Shown: piece after piece, positions 16,433 to 26,390 of the stretch
How the letters are laid out: each line of letters opens with the position of its first letter
How positions within the stretch are numbered: the first letter of the stretch is position 1
NCBI GenBank assembly: GCA_009702925.1
Contig: WLHC01000001.1
Span: forward strand, 1-43,204
DNA: 43,204 bases
Origin: Actinomycetota bacterium
GTDB lineage: Bacteria; Actinomycetota; Actinomycetes; Nanopelagicales; Nanopelagicaceae
Reading direction: 5' to 3'
Made by a program: the position numbers and the translations under genes
Notes under the pieces: model-generated
The model's input: the letters and a program-made list of their open reading frames with translations, nothing else
Database searches by the model: none
Told to the model about the DNA's origin: nothing

Positions 16433-16882
16433 ATGGTTGCTGAGGCGCCAAAGAACGAACTCACCACGACCCTGCATCTAAATCTTCGAGAGGTTAGTAA
16501 TTCCCCATCTAACAAACTCGATGAAATCATTGCCGGGCTACCGGTCGAGGATCGCGAGGTCATCGCAGCTATACAGGCTTCCAAATCTGAAAAATCAATG
16601 ATCATTATTGCTCGTGGACCAAACAAGGGATCACGCTTTCTTATTTCATCAGAAGGCGTAACCATTGGAAGATCGACAGAAAGTGACATATTTTTAGATG
16701 ACATTACGGTGTCACGTCTGCACGCGAGGATCACAAAAGTTGATGATGGTTACGTTTTAACCGATCAGGGTTCACTCAACGGCACATATTTTGAAAATGC
16801 GCCAATTACAGAGCGCACAATGTTTTCGGGAGATGAGTTTCAAATTGGTAAGTTTCATTTATTGTTTATTGGAAGTAAGTAA
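16433..16882 (+). CDS. garA: FHA-domain protein, GarA/OdhI homologue
   Basis: 149 aa. The C-terminal FHA domain (about 60-149) is complete: GRSTESDIFLDD, SRLHARI, GSLNGTYF and GDEFQIGKFHLLFIG, close to mycobacterial GarA. GarA/OdhI bind and inhibit 2-oxoglutarate dehydrogenase and regulate glutamate metabolism, and are switched off when kinases phosphorylate an N-terminal ETTSVF threonine. Here the N-terminus is KNELTTTLHLNL (residues 7-18): the threonines remain, but the rest of the motif has drifted. Position between gcvH and the MerR gene is the same as Rv1827. Identity is firm; intact phospho-control is uncertain. Confidence 0.88.
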   Translation: MVAEAPKNELTTTLHLNLREVSNSPSNKLDEIIAGLPVEDREVIAAIQASKSEKSMIIIARGPNKGSRFLISSEGVTIGRSTESDIFLDDITVSRLHARITKVDDGYVLTDQGSLNGTYFENAPITERTMFSGDEFQIGKFHLLFIGSK

Positions 16883-16947
16883 GAAGGCAGTTATCAAGGA
16901 TTAAGGAATTTGTTTTAACAAATTGATCGATTTCTAGGGGAGTAGAC

Positions 16948-17670
16948 ATGGCAGTTCCAGCACGGGCTTACTTGAGCATAGGTGAAGTTCTCAACCGATT
17001 GCGGGGTGACTTCTCCGATATTACGATTTCAAAGATTCGCTTTCTCGAATCCGAAGGATTAATAGAGCCGCAAAGAACGCCATCTGGATATCGAAAATTC
17101 ACGACCTCTGATCTAGACCGTCTTCGTTATGTCTTGCTCGCACAACGAGACCAGTATCTTCCTTTAAAGGTCATTAAGGACAATCTCGATGCGATAGATC
17201 GCGGCCTGCAGCCGGCTCAGGTTGGAGCAGTTGCTACACCTCGCCCAACAATTAACATTGCCACCATCGATGGTGAAATGGCTCCAAGCACCTTTGGGGA
17301 AGTCAGCGAGATGCGTTTGTCTCGAGACGAACTGCTAAAAAATAGCGGCCTGACGGAAGAACAATTAGTCGAGCTAGAAGGTTACGGGCTTATTGCTCCT
17401 CGTGGTCGTCATTACGACGGGGATGCATTGGCCGTCGCGAAAGCAGTAACTGAGATGGGTGGATTTGGGATTGAACCAAGACATCTTCGATCCTTTAAAT
17501 CTGCGGCAGATCGAGAGATAGGTTTGATTGAGCAGGTAATTACTCCGTTGACTCGACAGAAAAATTCTGATTCCAAAGCTCGCGCCCAAGAGGTGCAAAA
17601 AGAGATCGCGTCATTGTCGATCAGACTTCACGCGGCTCTTGTTCGTGGTGGCCTCAACAGAGTTCGTTAG
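16948..17670 (+). CDS. ftsR: MerR-family regulator FtsR (Rv1828-type)
   Basis: 240 aa. The N-terminal MerR helix-turn-helix is LSIGEVLNRLRGDFSDITISKIRFLESEGLI (quoted in part: ITISKIRFLESEGLIEPQRT), followed by YRKFTTSDLDRLRYVLLAQRDQYLPLKVIKD. The C-terminal part resembles the effector or dimer domain of FtsR, reported in Corynebacterium as an activator of ftsZ. There are no metal-binding cysteines. ATG 16948 follows GGGGAG at 16937-16942. It lies between garA and the bifunctional nuclease, the fixed actinobacterial order. Confidence 0.88.
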   Translation: MAVPARAYLSIGEVLNRLRGDFSDITISKIRFLESEGLIEPQRTPSGYRKFTTSDLDRLRYVLLAQRDQYLPLKVIKDNLDAIDRGLQPAQVGAVATPRPTINIATIDGEMAPSTFGEVSEMRLSRDELLKNSGLTEEQLVELEGYGLIAPRGRHYDGDALAVAKAVTEMGGFGIEPRHLRSFKSAADREIGLIEQVITPLTRQKNSDSKARAQEVQKEIASLSIRLHAALVRGGLNRVR

Positions 17671-17680
17671 AACTTCCACA

Positions 17681-18166
17681 ATGCTGATACCCATGGAAGT
17701 TGTAGGGGTTCGTGTAGAGATGCCCTCAAATCAGCCCATCGTCCTTCTCAAAGAAATTAACGGTTCAAGATTTCTTCCCATTTGGGTCGGAACTGGAGAA
17801 GCAACGGCGATCGCTTTTGCTCAACAAGGCTTAGAACCGGCTAGACCCTTGACTCATGATTTATTGAGCAACACTCTGGATCTTTTAGAGGCAACACTCA
17901 CTGCAGTTCATGTAACCGATCTTGTGGATGGTGTTTTTTTCGCCACCTTGCTTATCCGAGACCAGTCATCGCAAGCATTAACCCTTGATGCCAGACCTTC
18001 AGATGCCATCGCCTTAGCAATTAGAACCCACAGCAATATTCTGGCCACTGCAGAGTTGCTCAATAAGGCCGGGATAGAGATGCCGGCGGGGGATGGAACA
18101 AATCAAGAGGTCGAGAAATTCAGAGAGTTCCTAGACCAGATTAACCCCGAGGACTTCATCAGCTAA
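17681..18166 (+). CDS. Bifunctional nuclease family protein (DUF151, Rv1829-type)
   Basis: 161 aa from ATG 17681; ATG 17693 (MEVVGVRVEM) is an alternative. Conserved DUF151 stretches are VVGVRVEMPSNQPIVLLKE, FLPIWVGTGEATAIAFAQQG, RPLTHDLL and DARPSDAIALAIRT. Plant and Thermotoga members have been described with nuclease activity; the role in Actinobacteria is not established. The gene always sits between the two MerR genes in this group, and here it starts 11 nt after ftsR. A frame-compatible extension to 17639 overlaps ftsR and is not supported. Confidence 0.85.
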   Translation: MLIPMEVVGVRVEMPSNQPIVLLKEINGSRFLPIWVGTGEATAIAFAQQGLEPARPLTHDLLSNTLDLLEATLTAVHVTDLVDGVFFATLLIRDQSSQALTLDARPSDAIALAIRTHSNILATAELLNKAGIEMPAGDGTNQEVEKFREFLDQINPEDFIS

Positions 18167-18289
18167 AGGCCGTTCATTGAGGCTTGCTAAAGACTAAACC
18201 TCAACTAGAGGGTTCGATCGTGTCGGTTCTTGTATCCAAGATGTGTAGCCCGTACCTTTAACCATTCCCCAAGAGAATCGAGAATTCCC

Positions 18290-18790
18290 GTGTCCCCACA
18301 GGATTTAGAGATCGGCTACAGAGGCGCGACAGCATGCTCTGCTGCAGGTATTTCATATCGGCAGTTAGATTATTGGGCGAGAACGGGTTTGGTCGAACCA
18401 AGCATTAGAACCGCCAGTGGATCTGGAACACAGCGACTGTATGGCTTCAGAGACATTTTAGTTTTAAAGATTGTTAAGCGGTTATTGGATGCAGGAGTCT
18501 CGCTACAAAACATTCGTACAGCGGTTGATCACTTGCGCAACAGTGGGGTAGTTGAGCTAGAAAGAATCACGTTGATGAGTGATGGAGCTTCAATCTATGA
18601 ATGCACTAACTCGGATGAGATTATCGATTTATTACAAGGTGGTCAGGGAGTTTTTGGCATAGCAGTTGGTAAAGTTTGGCACGAAGTCGAAGGTTCACTG
18701 TCGGTTCTGCAAGGTGAAGTGGCTGGTCAGTTTGTAAGTGGTGAGAATAACGACGAACTTTCATTGCGTCGAAAGAGCAAAGGCGCGTAA
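18290..18790 (+). CDS. MerR-family transcriptional regulator (Rv1830-type)
   Basis: 166 aa from GTG 18290. A MerR DNA-binding domain, [20 protein letters not shown] then [19 protein letters not shown], is followed by [20 protein letters not shown]. The second half ([20 protein letters not shown], then FGIAVGKVW) is near-identical in style to Rv1830. TTG 18230 would lengthen it by 20 residues without homology. It immediately precedes gcvP and may regulate it, which is inferred from position. The gap 18167-18289 holds no other gene. A TACCTT hexamer at 18253-18258 is a weak -10 candidate. Confidence 0.85.
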   Translation: MSPQDLEIGYRGATACSAAGISYRQLDYWARTGLVEPSIRTASGSGTQRLYGFRDILVLKIVKRLLDAGVSLQNIRTAVDHLRNSGVVELERITLMSDGASIYECTNSDEIIDLLQGGQGVFGIAVGKVWHEVEGSLSVLQGEVAGQFVSGENNDELSLRRKSKGA

Positions 18791-18792
18791 GG

Positions 18793-18798
18793 GATAAT
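18793..18798 (+). promoter_or_regulatory. Candidate -10 for gcvP
   Basis: GATAAT sits just after the MerR stop and would give a leader of about 48 nt to GTG 18853. That leader contains a short hairpin (AGCCC 18813-18817 with GGGCT 18824-18828). It is too short for a glycine riboswitch aptamer. Confidence 0.3.
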
Positions 18799-18852
18799 AC
18801 TCTTGCGCCCATAGCCCGACCTGGGGCTTTTGATTTTGGGCGAGGTGATGTT

Positions 18853-21729
18853 GTGGGCTCCCATGAGTCTTTTGAAAATCGGCACATAGGGCCCAACGAG
18901 GTTCAAGCGTCAACAATGCTCATGGAGCTTGGTTACTCCAGCCTCAAAGATTTTATTGCAGAGGTTGTGCCTCAGAATATAGCCATCACCGAAAAGCTTG
19001 AAAATGTTCTGCCACAACCTCTCACAGAGATCGAAGCGATCGCAGCCCTTCATGATCTTGCAGATAAAAACAGTGTTTTCACATCTTTGATCGGATGCGG
19101 CTATTACTCAACTATTACTCCGCCAGTCGTGCTGAGGAATGTTTTAGAGAATCCAGCTTGGTATACGGCCTACACGCCGTATCAGCCGGAAATTTCACAA
19201 GGACGCTTAGAAGCATTGTTCGCATTTCAAACAGTTGTATGTGAACTCACTGCTTTGCAAACTGCAAATGCATCGATGCTAGATGAATCTACAGCTGCTG
19301 CTGAAGCGATGACGTTAGCTAGAAGAGTCTTTAAGGGAAGCGATGATTCAGTTTTCTTGGTGGACCAGAAAGTCCATCAACAAACCCTTGCAGTGGTTTC
19401 AACACGAGCTAAGCCGTTAGGGATTACTGTACAAGTGGTTGATTTCTCTGATCCTAATTCTCTTTCACAGTTGTCGAATGAAAATGTCTTTGGGGTACTA
19501 GTGCAATATCCAGATTCATCTGGAGAGATTCGAAACTACTCGCAGATCGCTAAATGGGCTCATGAGAAAGACGCGTTACTCATTGCCGCAGTAGATCTTC
19601 TATCTTTAACTGTACTTAAAGCTCCAGGGGAGTGGGGAGCAGATATTGCAGTGGGCTCAGCGCAACGATTCGGTGTTCCTATGGGTTTTGGTGGGCCTCA
19701 TGCAGGTTTTCTCAGTGTTCGATCCGGTTTGGAACGCTCCTTACCTGGCAGATTAGTTGGGCAGAGTTTGGACGCACATGGCAATCCAGCTTTTCGACTA
19801 GCACTGCAAACTCGAGAACAACATATTCGTCGCGACAAAGCGACAAGCAACATTTGTACCGCGCAGGTTTTGCTCGCAGTTATGAGCGCGTTCTATGCGA
19901 TGTGGCATGGTCCTTCGGGTCTTAAAGCAATTGCAAATAAAATCAATGCTCAGACTGCAGCGTTAGTCGCAGCTCTGACATCAGCTGGTTTTGAAGTTCA
20001 AACAATCGATTTTTTTGACACCATTATCGTGAAAGTACCCGATGCATCAGCGATACATTCTGATAGTCGAAAATTGAGAATCAACTTACGCGCAATAGAT
20101 GAGCATCATGTTGGAATCTCTCTTGATGAAACAACTAACGATCAGGTTCTGCAAGCCCTGTCGCAGATATTTAAAACGCAAATGATCGTCGTCAATCAAA
20201 CTGTGTTGCCTAAAGAGTTGTTGCGAACTTCAACGTTTTTGCAGCATCCAGTCTTTAACACTCATCGTTCCGAAACATCCATGTTGCGCTACATTAGAAC
20301 ACTTTCTGATCGAGATCTTGCGCTAGATCGCACGATGATTCCTTTAGGTAGTTGTACGATGAAGTTGAATGCAACAACTGAGATGGAGGCGGTAACTTGG
20401 CCTGAGTTCTCATCAATTCATCCATTTTCTCCTATTGAGCAGAGCGCTGGATATCGGCAGCTAATCGCAGAACTATCATCATGGCTGATCGCGATTACCG
20501 GATATGACGCAGTGAGTTTGCAACCAAATGCCGGAAGCCAGGGAGAGTTTGCGGGACTACTGGCTATAAGAAATTACCACGATTCAAGAGGTGACAATCA
20601 GAGAACGATTTGTTTGATTCCATCTAGCGCCCATGGAACCAATGCAGCAAGTGCCGTTATGGCAGGAATGAAAGTTGTTGTTGTTGAGTGTGATGAATCT
20701 GGAAACGTAAGTCTTGAAGATATTAAGGACAAGATTGCAGAGCATTCCAACAATCTTGCGGCAATTATGGTTACGTACCCATCAACACATGGCGTTTTCG
20801 AATCTGCAATTACCCAGATTTGTGAATTGGTGCACAACGCTGGGGGACAAGTCTACGTTGATGGGGCGAACTTAAATGCGCTGGTTGGGCTTTCACAACC
20901 TGGCAAATTTGGCGCCGATGTTTCACACCTAAACCTTCATAAAACATTCTGTATCCCTCACGGCGGTGGAGGACCAGGTGTTGGCCCCGTAATTTCCAAA
21001 GCTCATCTTGCTCCTTTCTTGCCAAATCACCCGATGGATCAAACAGCAGGTCCTAAAACTGGCCCTGGTCCAATTAGCGGTGCGCCATTTGGATCAGCAA
21101 ACATTTTGCCAATTTCGTGGGCATATATTCGAATGATGGGGGCAGAAGGTTTAACGCGTGCAACATCGATAGCAATTTTGTCTGCAAACTACATGGCAAC
21201 AAAACTGGATCCATATTTTCCTGTTCTATATACGGGGGAGAAGGGTCGAGTTGCACATGAATGTATCTTGGATCTTCGTGAGATAACGAAGTTAAGTGGT
21301 GTCACCGTCGATGATGTTGCAAAAAGGTTGATGGATTATGGTTTCCATGCTCCTACAATGAGTTTTCCTGTACCGGGCACACTGATGATTGAACCTACAG
21401 AAAGTGAAGATCTTTCAGAGATTGACAGATTTATATCTGCAATGGTTTGTATTCATGGAGAGATCCAGGAGATTATCGACGGATTGGTCAGCGTAGAAGA
21501 GTCAGCTTTAAGACATGCTCCACACACAGTTGAAGCGGTTATCTCTAACGATTGGAACCGTTCATATACCCGTGAATTCGGTGCATTGCCTGAAAAAAGG
21601 GATGGTTTAATCGCTGGTGAAATTATTGGCCTAAAGGGTAAGTATTGGCCGGCAGTGGGGCGTATAGATGGAGCTTATGGGGACCGAAATCTGGTCTGTT
21701 CCTGTCTACCAATCTCCGAATTCGCATAA
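18853..21729 (+). CDS. gcvP: Glycine dehydrogenase (decarboxylating), P protein
   Basis: 958 aa, the long fused bacterial/eukaryotic form. This PLP enzyme decarboxylates glycine and loads the aminomethyl group on lipoyl-GcvH. It opens with the typical ENRHIGPNE. The catalytic PLP lysine is K697 in [17 protein letters not shown]. Also visible are GSCTMKLN (near 497-504) and [13 protein letters not shown] 18853 is preceded by GAGGTGA. The gene converges with lnt 25 nt away, with no GC-rich terminator. Confidence 0.97.
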   Translation: MGSHESFENRHIGPNEVQASTMLMELGYSSLKDFIAEVVPQNIAITEKLENVLPQPLTEIEAIAALHDLADKNSVFTSLIGCGYYSTITPPVVLRNVLENPAWYTAYTPYQPEISQGRLEALFAFQTVVCELTALQTANASMLDESTAAAEAMTLARRVFKGSDDSVFLVDQKVHQQTLAVVSTRAKPLGITVQVVDFSDPNSLSQLSNENVFGVLVQYPDSSGEIRNYSQIAKWAHEKDALLIAAVDLLSLTVLKAPGEWGADIAVGSAQRFGVPMGFGGPHAGFLSVRSGLERSLPGRLVGQSLDAHGNPAFRLALQTREQHIRRDKATSNICTAQVLLAVMSAFYAMWHGPSGLKAIANKINAQTAALVAALTSAGFEVQTIDFFDTIIVKVPDASAIHSDSRKLRINLRAIDEHHVGISLDETTNDQVLQALSQIFKTQMIVVNQTVLPKELLRTSTFLQHPVFNTHRSETSMLRYIRTLSDRDLALDRTMIPLGSCTMKLNATTEMEAVTWPEFSSIHPFSPIEQSAGYRQLIAELSSWLIAITGYDAVSLQPNAGSQGEFAGLLAIRNYHDSRGDNQRTICLIPSSAHGTNAASAVMAGMKVVVVECDESGNVSLEDIKDKIAEHSNNLAAIMVTYPSTHGVFESAITQICELVHNAGGQVYVDGANLNALVGLSQPGKFGADVSHLNLHKTFCIPHGGGGPGVGPVISKAHLAPFLPNHPMDQTAGPKTGPGPISGAPFGSANILPISWAYIRMMGAEGLTRATSIAILSANYMATKLDPYFPVLYTGEKGRVAHECILDLREITKLSGVTVDDVAKRLMDYGFHAPTMSFPVPGTLMIEPTESEDLSEIDRFISAMVCIHGEIQEIIDGLVSVEESALRHAPHTVEAVISNDWNRSYTREFGALPEKRDGLIAGEIIGLKGKYWPAVGRIDGAYGDRNLVCSCLPISEFA

Positions 21730-21731
21730 CT

Positions 21732-21744
21732 TTACATAATGTAA
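21732..21744. repeat. Palindrome between gcvP and lnt stops
   Basis: TTACAT and ATGTAA flank a single A. It lies in the only 25 nt between two convergent genes. It has no GC and no T run, so it is a poor intrinsic terminator. It may be a protein site or chance. Confidence 0.3.
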
Positions 21745-21754
21745 CTTATCGGCA

Positions 21755-23122
21755 TTATCTATACGCTCGGCGGGCTATCAAGATCAAAATGCCTATGGTT
21801 ATAAACATTGCCCAACTACCTAGTTTATCTCTGGGCGTCTGTCCATCTAAGAGTTCAACTTTGGCGCGAATGCTTTCTGCGGTTCCCATTGATGTTTGTT
21901 GAAAAACTTTACCATTTCGATCAATTACAGCTGAGTATCCGGTGGTAGAGACGGAAATAATGTTTCTGCCATGTTCTATTGCACGAACTCTAGTCATGGC
22001 CAACTGTTGTGCGCTTTCAGCCGACATTCCAAAGGTTGCACTATTGGTTTGAACCGCTAAAAGATTCGAATTTTTTGCAGCATGGTGCAGTATTGAATCA
22101 TCGAGGAGTTCAAAGCAAATAATGGGAGCGATCTTTGCTTCCTTAATTGTAAAGACGCTATTAGCGCCGTCTCCAGGCTCGAAATCCTTCACGCGATCTA
22201 CCAAAGGTGAAACTAATTTCGCGATGGAACGTATCGGGATATATTCACCAAATGGAGTTAAATGTTGTTTGATGTAGATCTTTGGTTCCGTCTCATCCCA
22301 AAGTATCGAGGTATTTTGCAGTTTTTCGCCCTTAACTAGAACTGCGCCAATAATCAAAGGCTTATCTATTTTATTAAGGGCATTTGAAATATCTGGATAG
22401 ATAAATGGATCAACGTCAACTGAATTCTCTGGCCACAAAATAAAATCGACATTTGAGTTTTTGGATAATTCATCATTCGTCAGATTCAGGTGATTATTAA
22501 ATACTGCTTTAGCTCTAGAGTTGAAATCCAAACCAAATTTTGGAACATTTCCCTGAATCATTAGGACTTCAGTTGTGCCAGGAATCTGTAACTGAAACGG
22601 AACTAGTAAAAATACTACTGGTGCTATTGGTAGAAGGGTGAACCGCTTTTGATAGAGTATAAAAAGAAACAGCGCTATCAACAATACGAAACTGGATAAT
22701 GCAATGGATCCCCCGATGGCAGCAATCCGTGCATAAGGCGCATCGGCCTGGGTGTAAGCCAGTCTTGTCCAACCAAATCCCCCGAATGGAAAATGATTTC
22801 TGAACTCTTCCATTATTATGAAAACTATCGGATAAATCGAGATACCCCAGCGTGACACCAACGCTAAAGGTATGTAGAAAACCGCTAATCCAATGGAAAG
22901 AATTAACCAAGGCAATGAGCCCACAAATGTACTGCTCCAATGTAGAACAATCGCATTAAATACGAGTGCGAATACAAACGCCGAGATTAACTTGCCTTTA
23001 GTAAGGTGCATTGAATACATATGCAAACCTATTGCTAATGGTGCTATCCACCACTTCCCCACTGGTTCATAAGCAAGTGATAAAAGAAGTCCGGAGAGAG
23101 CCGAAAGTAGAACCCCTACCAA
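21755..23122 (-). CDS. lnt: Apolipoprotein N-acyltransferase
   Basis: 455 aa, with a membrane-embedded N-terminal half (six or more hydrophobic stretches to about 180) and an extracytoplasmic nitrilase domain. The catalytic triad is visible: E232 in LWPENSV, K285 in YIKQHLTPFGEYIP and C336 in PIICFELL. It adds the third acyl chain to lipoproteins. The start is TTG 23122, overlapping the exonuclease stop by 7 nt; no better in-frame start exists. In mycobacteria Lnt is fused to or beside Ppm1, whereas here it is the last gene of the trmI-to-lnt operon. Confidence 0.93.
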   Translation of the reverse strand: MVGVLLSALSGLLLSLAYEPVGKWWIAPLAIGLHMYSMHLTKGKLISAFVFALVFNAIVLHWSSTFVGSLPWLILSIGLAVFYIPLALVSRWGISIYPIVFIIMEEFRNHFPFGGFGWTRLAYTQADAPYARIAAIGGSIALSSFVLLIALFLFILYQKRFTLLPIAPVVFLLVPFQLQIPGTTEVLMIQGNVPKFGLDFNSRAKAVFNNHLNLTNDELSKNSNVDFILWPENSVDVDPFIYPDISNALNKIDKPLIIGAVLVKGEKLQNTSILWDETEPKIYIKQHLTPFGEYIPIRSIAKLVSPLVDRVKDFEPGDGANSVFTIKEAKIAPIICFELLDDSILHHAAKNSNLLAVQTNSATFGMSAESAQQLAMTRVRAIEHGRNIISVSTTGYSAVIDRNGKVFQQTSMGTAESIRAKVELLDGQTPRDKLGSWAMFITIGILILIARRAYR

Positions 23123-24018
23123 CCTAATGCACTGATCAAACGATCGACGCTAGCCCCCAAGGCATAACGCTCCTTAAATTGATAGATTGATGAAAGATCA
23201 GCTGGCGCCTTTGGAAGTGTTAGATCTACCTTCGGCAAAGGTGCATCCCTAGCAACACGAACTAAAGTTGGCGCCATCTTTAGATAGTCAGCCCCAGCAA
23301 TTATTTTTTTAGCCAACGCGGGCGCAAGATTCTCGTGGGCATTTTTCGCTCCCTCTAAGGCCTCTTCAACGGTAGCAAAGGAGTTAGCAATAATTGCTGC
23401 TCCCTTCTCACCGATTCCTTTTACTCCGGGCAGTCCATCTGAAGGATCTCCGCGAAACATTGCGAAAAGATCGTATCTATCCCCCGGAATAGAGTATTTA
23501 TCCGCAACGTATTTAATATCGACCAAGTCATGTTGTGATAAACCCTTAGCAAGGTAAACGACTTTTACATCTTTCTTATCGTCTACAACTTGAAAAAGAT
23601 CTCGATCTCCCGTGACTATTCGAATAGGACCCTTTTCTATATGTGCATAGGTAGCCATGACATCATCGGCTTCATAGTCATCGACTCCAACAACCGGAAT
23701 TCCAAAAAGATCAAGCAGATCTAAGAGAATTGGAATTTGCGGAGTTAATGTTTCGGGCTCCTCTTCTTCATCACCGTCTTCTTCAATACGGTTAGCTTTG
23801 TACTCCGGAAATATGTCAACTCGCCAACTTGGACGCCAATCGCCATCAAGGCAGGCAACCAATCGGTTTGGTTTATATGCTTGAACTAATCGAGCGATCA
23901 TATCGATATAACCGCGCACTGCATTCACCGGTATGCCCTCAGGTGAAATCATGGTGTCGGGCATTCCGTAATAGGCGCGATACCAAAGTGAAGCACTATC
24001 CAAAAGCATCAGAGTCAT
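23116..24018 (-). CDS. 5'-3' exonuclease, PolA N-terminal-like (Rv2090-type)
   Basis: 300 aa, a stand-alone FEN-like nuclease that removes 5' flaps or RNA primers. Acidic metal-binding motifs are present: LLDSASLWYRAY, FPEYKANR, DDYEADDVMA, VTGDRDLFQ and the helix-hairpin-helix GDPSDGLPGVKGIGEKGA. An extra acidic loop, EEDGDEEEEPE, lies at 79-89 right after the Lys/Arg arch motif. ATG 24018 overlaps the helY stop (ATGA). The ORF can be read 20 codons upstream, but that lies within helY and has no homology. Confidence 0.9.
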   Translation of the reverse strand: MTLMLLDSASLWYRAYYGMPDTMISPEGIPVNAVRGYIDMIARLVQAYKPNRLVACLDGDWRPSWRVDIFPEYKANRIEEDGDEEEEPETLTPQIPILLDLLDLFGIPVVGVDDYEADDVMATYAHIEKGPIRIVTGDRDLFQVVDDKKDVKVVYLAKGLSQHDLVDIKYVADKYSIPGDRYDLFAMFRGDPSDGLPGVKGIGEKGAAIIANSFATVEEALEGAKNAHENLAPALAKKIIAGADYLKMAPTLVRVARDAPLPKVDLTLPKAPADLSSIYQFKERYALGASVDRLISALGW

Positions 24019-26390
24019 ATGTCCCCCATTAGATATGCAACAACACCACGATCGATTTTTTTTACAGCTTCTTTGCAAGCAGGTCGCAAACTCTCACTTG
24101 CACCAGCAATTTGATTGAGAAGATCTATAAGCTGTTTTGTGGACCTAACAAAATCTCCAACAGACATGTCGCTACCTTTAAGAACATTGCTTAAAGAGTT
24201 TCCCATAGCCCAACGATAGGAAACGAATACAAATCCTGCATCTGGTTCACGCTGAGTTTTGACCCCAAAATCACTTTCGATTTTTTCAAGTTCTGCCCAG
24301 AGAGCGATTACTTCTGTGATCGTAGATGTGACTTTCGCACTTGGCATTTTTGGCGCAATATTTTCTGCCGATCTTGACTCAAAGATCATGCAAGAAGCAA
24401 CTGATAGAAGTTCAGCACTATTCAAATCATCTAGCAAGCCTCTTCGAATAGATTCGGTAAGTAGAAGATCTGATTCGGCATAGATTTTTGTCAGAATTTT
24501 CCCTTGTGCAGAAGGCTTTTCTCCATGGATGTAATCCAGGTGATCAAGCACCTGGCAGATCTGATCAAATGTCTTGGCAATGACGTGCGTTCTATTTTCT
24601 ACTCTAGATGTCAATCCGTCATTTTCTCTAGTTAATCGTCCTGCTCGTTCTGCCAAACGAGAATGATCTTCACGTTCGGCGCAACCGTGACAAGGATGGC
24701 TCTTCATGTTTTTTCGAAGTTCAGACAATTCCCCCTCAAGATGGCCTCGTTGTCTGTTGTCGAAGGTCTTACGCTGATCACGCCTGCTTAACAAAACTTC
24801 GACTTCTTTTATCGATCTGCGAATCCGTGCATACTCGGCAAAATCACCCATATGACACGTTGCATCCTTCATTAACTCTTGAATAGATGCTTCATTTTTT
24901 CGAATCTGTCGAGTAAGTCCAACAACGGCTCTATCGGCTTGAAACTGGGCAAAGGATGATTCCAGGGACCTACGGGCCCTCTCTCTACCAAACTGTGCAA
25001 TCAAGTTAATTGACATGTTGTAAGAAGGCGAAAATGATGAACGCAAAGGATATGTACGTGTGGATGCCAAACCTGCGGCCGCTGCAGAGTCGACAGTTGG
25101 TGACCATTGAATGACTGCGTTTCCCTCGATATCGATTCCACGGCGACCTGCACGACCTGTTAATTGTGTGTATTCACCTGGAGTAATGGGAACATGAGCT
25201 TCACCATTAAACTTTACAAGTTTTTCTAGGACCACAGTTCTGGCTGGCATGTTGATACCTAACGCTAAAGTCTCTGTTGCAAAAACTGCTTTTACTAACC
25301 CTCGTTGAAAAAGATCCTCAACTGCGCCCTTAAAACTTGGAAGCAATCCAGCATGGTGGGCAGCGATGCCACGTTCCAAAGCGGTAAGCCACTCAGAAAA
25401 ACCGAGGACTTCTAAATCTTCTTCTGCAATGTTCTGTGTGTAGCGCAGGGCCGTAGCCCGAATTTCCTCTCGCTCTTGAGGTGAAGTTAAGCGAAGGCCA
25501 GCATGTAAACATTGCTTAACTGCGGCATCACATCCAATTCGAGAAAAAATAAAAGTTATCGCAGGCAGCAGACTCTCTCCCTGAAGTTTTTCAATAATGT
25601 CAGATCGTGAAAGACGATCACTCGAATCATCAAAGCGCGATCTGCGGTTACGACCTAATGAGGTTCGTCTTATCGCCTCCCTTTCTCGTTTCAGGATTTC
25701 AGGATTAACATGACCTGGTTTCTCAAAAAGATCTAAAAGGCGATTCCCGATCAACACATGCTGGAAAAGAGGTATCGGTCGAATTTCACTGACAATGACC
25801 TCGGTTTCGCCGCGAATCTCTCCCAGCCATTCGCCAAATTCTTCAGCGTTTGAAACTGTTGCAGAAAGTGAAATAACTTGCACGCTTTCCATTAGATGGA
25901 TCAATACCTCTTCCCAGACGGCTCCACGAAATTTATCTGCCAGATAATGAACTTCATCCATGACAACGGCACCTAAATTTGTAAGGGTATTTGATCCCGC
26001 ATACAGCATGTTTCTAAGGACCTCTGTGGTCATCACAAGAATATCTGCCTCGGAGTTGATACTCGTGTCTCCAGTTAACAAACCAACTCGATCCTCACCA
26101 AATTTCTCTGCAAACTCAGCATATTTTTGGTTAGAAAGTGCCTTTATCGGAGTTGTGTAAAAACATTTCTTTCCAGCTTGAAGTGCAAAATACGCAGCGA
26201 ACTCCCCCACAACTGTTTTTCCAGCACCCGTTGGCGCTGCGACCAGCACACCTTTTCCATCTTCAACCGCGTGACAAGCGGAAATTTGGAATGGATCAAA
26301 CTCAAAATCAAAAGTTTGGACGAAAGCGGTAGTAACAGGATGCATTCCTCGTTTTTTAGCCGCCGCATATGAGGCTGCCGGCGTGGTCAT
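24015..26390 (-). CDS. helY: DEVH-box superfamily 2 RNA helicase HelY
   Basis: 791 aa, a Ski2/Mtr4-like helicase. Motif I APTGAGKT is at residues 52-59, motif II is VVMDEVHYL, motif III is SATVSN and motif VI is QLTGRAGRRGID. The C-terminal third is helical, with a middle CHGCAEREDH stretch shared by actinobacterial HelY. It probably remodels structured RNA during decay. ATG 26390 overlaps the upstream stop by 4 nt (ATGA) and is preferred over in-frame ATG 26399 and the longer start at 26423. Confidence 0.92.
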   Translation of the reverse strand: MTTPAASYAAAKKRGMHPVTTAFVQTFDFEFDPFQISACHAVEDGKGVLVAAPTGAGKTVVGEFAAYFALQAGKKCFYTTPIKALSNQKYAEFAEKFGEDRVGLLTGDTSINSEADILVMTTEVLRNMLYAGSNTLTNLGAVVMDEVHYLADKFRGAVWEEVLIHLMESVQVISLSATVSNAEEFGEWLGEIRGETEVIVSEIRPIPLFQHVLIGNRLLDLFEKPGHVNPEILKREREAIRRTSLGRNRRSRFDDSSDRLSRSDIIEKLQGESLLPAITFIFSRIGCDAAVKQCLHAGLRLTSPQEREEIRATALRYTQNIAEEDLEVLGFSEWLTALERGIAAHHAGLLPSFKGAVEDLFQRGLVKAVFATETLALGINMPARTVVLEKLVKFNGEAHVPITPGEYTQLTGRAGRRGIDIEGNAVIQWSPTVDSAAAAGLASTRTYPLRSSFSPSYNMSINLIAQFGRERARRSLESSFAQFQADRAVVGLTRQIRKNEASIQELMKDATCHMGDFAEYARIRRSIKEVEVLLSRRDQRKTFDNRQRGHLEGELSELRKNMKSHPCHGCAEREDHSRLAERAGRLTRENDGLTSRVENRTHVIAKTFDQICQVLDHLDYIHGEKPSAQGKILTKIYAESDLLLTESIRRGLLDDLNSAELLSVASCMIFESRSAENIAPKMPSAKVTSTITEVIALWAELEKIESDFGVKTQREPDAGFVFVSYRWAMGNSLSNVLKGSDMSVGDFVRSTKQLIDLLNQIAGASESLRPACKEAVKKIDRGVVAYLMGDI

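Noticed and set aside
18799-18852. Glycine riboswitch upstream of gcvP
   Set aside because: The leader is about 50 nt with one 5-bp stem, too short for even a single glycine aptamer.
21730-21754. Bidirectional terminator between gcvP and lnt
   Set aside because: The only palindrome, TTACAT-A-ATGTAA, has almost no GC and no T run.
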